Shown: positions 60,763 to 64,000 of the stretch, one piece after another
Layout: each line of letters starts with the position of its first letter
How positions within the stretch are numbered: position 1 is the first letter of the stretch
Source of the DNA: Sinomicrobium oceani
GTDB taxonomy: Bacteria > Bacteroidota > Bacteroidia > Flavobacteriales > Flavobacteriaceae
NCBI RefSeq assembly: GCF_900119185.1
Contig: NZ_FPJE01000012.1
Coordinates: 62,001-126,000, forward strand
DNA length: 64,000 nucleotides
Reading direction: 5' to 3'
Made by a program: the position numbers and the translations under genes
The notes under the pieces: generated by a model
Seen by the model: the letters and a program-made list of their open reading frames with translations, nothing else
Databases searched by the model: none
What the model was told of the DNA's origin: nothing

Positions 60763-62190
60763 ATGGATGCACCTTTGTTTTATCGAACCGTAATCAAAAC
60801 CTTTCCGCATAGTCCGACCCTGAAACAGGAGATGGCATTGCAACAGTTATCGGAGTATATTTTTTCGGTGTCGAAAGACAGGCTGTTCCTGCTCAAAGGA
60901 TATGCGGGTACCGGAAAAACGACTATTATAGGTGCCCTGGTAGAAAATATGCGGGGCAATTTTAAAAAGACCGTTCTGCTTGCACCAACCGGAAGGGCGG
61001 CAAAGGTGATCACTTCGTACGCGGGCACCACGGCTTTTACGATTCATAAGAAAATATATTTTCCGAAGAAGGAAAAAGGTGGCGGAGTGAAATTCGTACT
61101 GCAGCCCAATAAACACAGAGACACCTTATTTATCGTAGATGAAGCATCGATGATACCGGACCTGCCGGGCGATTCCAAACTTTTCGAGAACGGATCGCTT
61201 CTCGACGATCTTATGTATTATGTGTATTCCGGCTACAACTGTAAATTGATGCTCATCGGGGATACGGCCCAGCTTCCCCCGGTAAATCTCGATATCAGCC
61301 CTGCACTCGATGAAAATACCCTTTCCTTACATTATAACAAGGAGGTGAATAAGGTGGAGCTCGATGAAGTCGTGCGGCAGCAACTGGATTCCGGTATATT
61401 GTATAATGCCACCAATATAAGAGAATGCCTGTCCGGGGACAGTTCTTTTGATTTTAAGTTCGAGCTCAGCGGCTTTAAAGATATGGTCAGGCTCACCGAC
61501 GGGTACGACATTCAGAATGCCATAGATGAAGCGTATGGCCATAGCGGAAAGGAAGAAACAGCTATCATTGTCCGGTCAAACAAAAGAGCAAACCTCTATA
61601 ATCAGCAGATCAGGGGGCGCATTCTTTTTCTCGATAACGAACTGGCCACAGGAGATTATCTTATGGTCGTGAAAAACAATTATTTCTGGGTAAAAGCAAC
61701 CAGTGAAGCCGGTTTTATTGCTAACGGGGATATTATAGAAGTACTGGAGATCTTTGCGATAAAGGAACTTTACGGGTTTAAGTTTGCAGAAGTAAAAGTG
61801 CGTATGGTGGATTATCCGGATATGCCACCGCTGGAGACCGTATTACTGCTCGATACGATAGATGCCGAAACCCCTTCGCTGTCCTATGAAGATTCCAACA
61901 GGCTGTACCAGGAAGTGATGAAGGACTACGAAGAAGAAACCGCCAAATACAAAAAATTCCTGAAAGTAAAGAATAACAAGTATTTTAATGCTTTGCAGGT
62001 TAAATTTTCCTATGCGATTACCTGTCATAAAAGCCAGGGCGGGCAATGGGATACCGTATTTATAGAGCAGCCTTATCTGCCCGATGGTATAACAAGAGAT
62101 TATCTGCGCTGGTTGTATACGGCAGTAACCCGTGCGAGGCGTAAAGTATATCTCATAGGATTTAAAGACGACTTTTTTATAGAAGAATGA
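60763..62190 (+). CDS. ATP-dependent RecD-like DNA helicase (exonuclease V alpha-like)
   Basis: About 475 residues from the ATG at 60763. SF1B helicase motifs in order: Walker A GYAGTGKTT, motif II LFIVDEASMI, motif III LMLIGDTAQLPPVN, then near the end SYAITCHKSQGGQWDTVFIEQ (motif V) and RWLYTAVTRARRKVYLIGF (motif VI). It lacks the N-terminal and OB domains of full RecD2, so a short RecD-like (Pif1/RecD group) helicase. DUF4126 follows by 39 bp. Confidence 0.92.
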   Translation: MDAPLFYRTVIKTFPHSPTLKQEMALQQLSEYIFSVSKDRLFLLKGYAGTGKTTIIGALVENMRGNFKKTVLLAPTGRAAKVITSYAGTTAFTIHKKIYFPKKEKGGGVKFVLQPNKHRDTLFIVDEASMIPDLPGDSKLFENGSLLDDLMYYVYSGYNCKLMLIGDTAQLPPVNLDISPALDENTLSLHYNKEVNKVELDEVVRQQLDSGILYNATNIRECLSGDSSFDFKFELSGFKDMVRLTDGYDIQNAIDEAYGHSGKEETAIIVRSNKRANLYNQQIRGRILFLDNELATGDYLMVVKNNYFWVKATSEAGFIANGDIIEVLEIFAIKELYGFKFAEVKVRMVDYPDMPPLETVLLLDTIDAETPSLSYEDSNRLYQEVMKDYEEETAKYKKFLKVKNNKYFNALQVKFSYAITCHKSQGGQWDTVFIEQPYLPDGITRDYLRWLYTAVTRARRKVYLIGFKDDFFIEE

Positions 62191-62229
62191 TTTCTTATTT
62201 TTGAGGATAGCTATTGAAAAACTCAGGGA

Positions 62230-62802
62230 ATGGATACCGGAACAATTGTCAGTATTTTTTTGGGAGTCGGACTGGCCGCAAGTGTTGGCTTCAGAGTGTT
62301 TTTGCCACTTCTCGTACTGGGAATGGCATCTCATTTCGGTCTGTGGGAACTCAATGAGAGCTGGCGGTGGATAGGTAGTATCCCCGCGCTTACGATATGG
62401 GGTGTCGCCGTAATTGCCGAGATATTCGCATACTATATTCCCTGGGTGGACAACCTGCTCGACAGTATAGCTCTTCCGCTGGCCGGGATAGCCGGTACGC
62501 TTGCCGTGGTGTCTACCGCTGCCGGAATGGATCCTGCTATGACCTGGACCATTGCATTGATAGCCGGGGGAGGTACGGCAGCAGCCATTAAAGGAGCATC
62601 CTCTGCGACAAGACTGACCTCTTCCGTAACAACGGCCGGCTTTGGTAATCCGATCCTCTCTACTATAGAAACTATAATCTCGGCAGTCTTATCCGTGCTT
62701 TCCGTGCTGCTTCCCGTCATAGCTATTATTCTGGTGATTATTATTCTCTTTATGGTGTTGAGGTTTTACAACAGGATTCGGCCGGGGAGAAAAGCAAAAT
62801 AA
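62230..62802 (+). CDS. DUF4126 membrane protein
   Basis: A 190-residue membrane protein with about five spans and Gly/Ala-rich patches: SIFLGVGLAASVGFRVFLPLLVLGMASHFG, LAGIAGTLAVVSTAAGMDPAMTWTIALIAGGGTAAAIKGASSATRLTSS, and a C-terminal VLSVLLPVIAIILVIIILFMV. Function unknown. Confidence 0.9.
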   Translation: MDTGTIVSIFLGVGLAASVGFRVFLPLLVLGMASHFGLWELNESWRWIGSIPALTIWGVAVIAEIFAYYIPWVDNLLDSIALPLAGIAGTLAVVSTAAGMDPAMTWTIALIAGGGTAAAIKGASSATRLTSSVTTAGFGNPILSTIETIISAVLSVLSVLLPVIAIILVIIILFMVLRFYNRIRPGRKAK

Positions 62803-62885
62803 CCGCTGGATAGGTTTAAAAGGGAGACAGCCCTAATTTCCCGTAAAACAGGATGCAATAATTTTCGGAACTGGACGGAAATAAT

Positions 62886-62893
62886 TATTTTTG
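62886..62893 (+). promoter_or_regulatory. TAnnTTTG -7 element before kdsB
   Basis: TATTTTTG, leaving a leader of about 125 nt before kdsB that contains two terminator-like hairpins. Confidence 0.4.
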
Positions 62894-62917
62894 ATCCTTT
62901 AAATCCGGAAATATCCG

Positions 62918-62940
62918 AACAGCAGTACGCTGTTTTTCTT
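62918..62940 (+). terminator. Terminator-like hairpin in the kdsB leader (proximal)
   Basis: AACAGC (62918-62923) pairs with GCTGTT (62929-62934), 5-nt loop, then TTTCTTT. Confidence 0.55.
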
Positions 62941-62961
62941 TCAGAGAAACAGGCAGCGACG

Positions 62962-62992
62962 ACCCGCAAACAGAATTTCGGGTTTTCTTTTT
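62962..62992 (+). terminator. Terminator-like hairpin in the kdsB leader (distal)
   Basis: ACCCG (62962-62966) pairs with CGGGT (62979-62983), then TTTCTTTTT. It is 32 bp before the kdsB start. Confidence 0.5.
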
Positions 62993-63023
62993 GATATAAA
63001 TTCCGCTTATTCGACAATATCGT

Positions 63024-63752
63024 ATGAAGATCATAGCTATGATACCGGCGCGTTATGCCGCTACACGTTTTCCTGCCAAGCTGATGCAGGACCTCAATGG
63101 TAAACCCGTAATTCTGCGGACGTACGAAGCTACGGTAGCCACGGGCCTTTTTGATGATGTCTTTGTGGTCACCGACAGCGATATCATTTATAAAGAGATT
63201 ACCGGTAACGGAGGAAAGGCCGTAATGAGTATAAAAGAACATGAGTGCGGAAGTGACAGGATAGCCGAAGCCGTGGAAAACCTGGACGTGGATATTGTGG
63301 TTAATGTTCAGGGAGACGAGCCGTTTACCGAACGGGAAAGTCTCGGTAAGGTGATTGAAGTGTTTCGGGACGACCCCGATAAAGAGATCGATCTGGCCTC
63401 ACTGATGACCGAGATCAGGGACTGGGACGAAATAAACAATCCCAATATGGTAAAAGTGATTGTCGATCACCGGAATTTTGCACTTTATTTTTCACGTTCC
63501 CCCATACCCTATCCGAGGGCAAAGGATGCAGGGGCAAGGTATTTTAAACACAAAGGAGTGTATGCATTCCGTAAAAGTGCGATTATGGATTTCTATCGTT
63601 TACCGATGCTACCCCTTGAAGCATCTGAAAAGATCGAAGCTATACGATATCTGGAATACGGGAAAAAAATAAAAATGGTAGAAACCGGGGTAGGAGGTAT
63701 CGAAATAGATACTCCGGAAGATCTCGAACGCGCCAAAAAAGCATGGAAGTGA
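63024..63752 (+). CDS. kdsB: 3-deoxy-manno-octulosonate cytidylyltransferase
   Basis: A 242-residue cytoplasmic enzyme activating Kdo with CTP for LPS core synthesis. Typical start [51 protein letters not shown] and [14 protein letters not shown]. Length fits the family. It overlaps the next gene by 10 bp. Confidence 0.96.
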   Translation: MKIIAMIPARYAATRFPAKLMQDLNGKPVILRTYEATVATGLFDDVFVVTDSDIIYKEITGNGGKAVMSIKEHECGSDRIAEAVENLDVDIVVNVQGDEPFTERESLGKVIEVFRDDPDKEIDLASLMTEIRDWDEINNPNMVKVIVDHRNFALYFSRSPIPYPRAKDAGARYFKHKGVYAFRKSAIMDFYRLPMLPLEASEKIEAIRYLEYGKKIKMVETGVGGIEIDTPEDLERAKKAWK

Positions 63753-64000
63753 AATACAAAGGAATAAAAGTCATCGGTTTTGATGCGGACGATACGCTCT
63801 GGGTTAACGAAACTTATTTCAGGGAAACCGAACAGAAATTCGCCCGCCTGCTATCGCAGTACGAAACCGAAAACAAGGTAGATCAGGAATTGTTTAAAAC
63901 AGAGATCAGTAATCTCGAATTATATGGCTACGGGATCAAGGGGTTTGTATTGTCTATGATAGAAAGTGCCATAGATCTTTCCAACGGGAAAATTAATACT
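63743..64000 (+). CDS. HAD-family hydrolase, N-terminal fragment (cut by window edge)
   Basis: 86 codons from ATG 63743 to the window end, open throughout. [26 protein letters not shown] shows HAD motif I (DxDxT) as DADDT, giving the nucleophile aspartate; a helical cap region begins ([18 protein letters not shown]). Overlaps kdsB by 10 bp, so translation is coupled. Probably a phosphatase; possibly Kdo-related by position only. Confidence 0.85.
   Translation, partial: MEVKYKGIKVIGFDADDTLWVNETYFRETEQKFARLLSQYETENKVDQELFKTEISNLELYGYGIKGFVLSMIESAIDLSNGKINT

Overview
This window is chromosomal DNA from a member of the Bacteroidota, most probably a flavobacterium. The signs are SusC/SusD pairs under FecI/FecR-type control, TAnnTTTG promoter elements instead of a classical -10 box, AQ-type and lipobox signal peptides on most exported proteins, and Bacteroidetes-type (T6SS-iii) Hcp/TssD proteins. 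I cannot name the genus. I see no rRNA, tRNA, CRISPR array, transposase or integrase.

Bases 1-25800 hold two neighbouring paralogous uptake loci on the + strand. Locus 1 is the end of a FecR anti-sigma factor, SusC, SusD, a small exported protein, a metzincin-type lipoprotein protease, an M60 (enhancin/mucinase-like) lipoprotein protease, and a tight glycosidase operon of GH2, GH20 and GH29. Locus 2 is an ECF sigma factor, FecR, SusC, SusD, metzincin and M60, with F5/8-type carbohydrate-binding domains on both proteases. Together they look like systems for capturing and dismantling O-glycosylated proteins: proteases cut glycopeptides, exo-glycosidases remove galactose, hexosamine and fucose, and the SusCD pair imports the products. 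A shared TGTGTTCG motif lies before the sigma gene, before fecR and before the glycosidase operon.

Bases 26000-38700 are mostly housekeeping and stress genes. A MocR/PdxR-type regulator is divergent from OsmC and flavin-reductase-like genes, with a direct-repeat operator between them. Then come an outer-membrane receptor, P5C dehydrogenase (pruA), msrB, a lipoprotein, a hydrolase, and a CLC transporter preceded by a clear fluoride riboswitch. The transporter is therefore very likely a CLC-F fluoride exporter. A lactonase and a VOC protein follow.

Bases 38896-46544 form an orphan type VI secretion island: two Hcp (TssD) genes, one with an unknown partner, then VgrG, a Tle1-like DUF2235 phospholipase, a DUF2931 lipoprotein (candidate immunity), an unknown 295-residue protein and a DUF4280 PAAR-like tip protein. 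No sheath, baseplate or membrane-complex genes are present.

Bases 46743-56186 are minus-strand genes: GNAT, YdcZ-type transporter, nitroreductase, Crp-family regulator, DUF3307, SatD, thioesterase, membrane protein, RmuC, and an iron/cobalamin-type ABC importer. In front of satD is a striking four-unit operator array with an exact 28-bp period.

Bases 56438-64000 carry an M1 peptidase, rsmD, DUF3822 and its overlapping neighbour, a RecD-like helicase, DUF4126, kdsB and the start of a HAD hydrolase.
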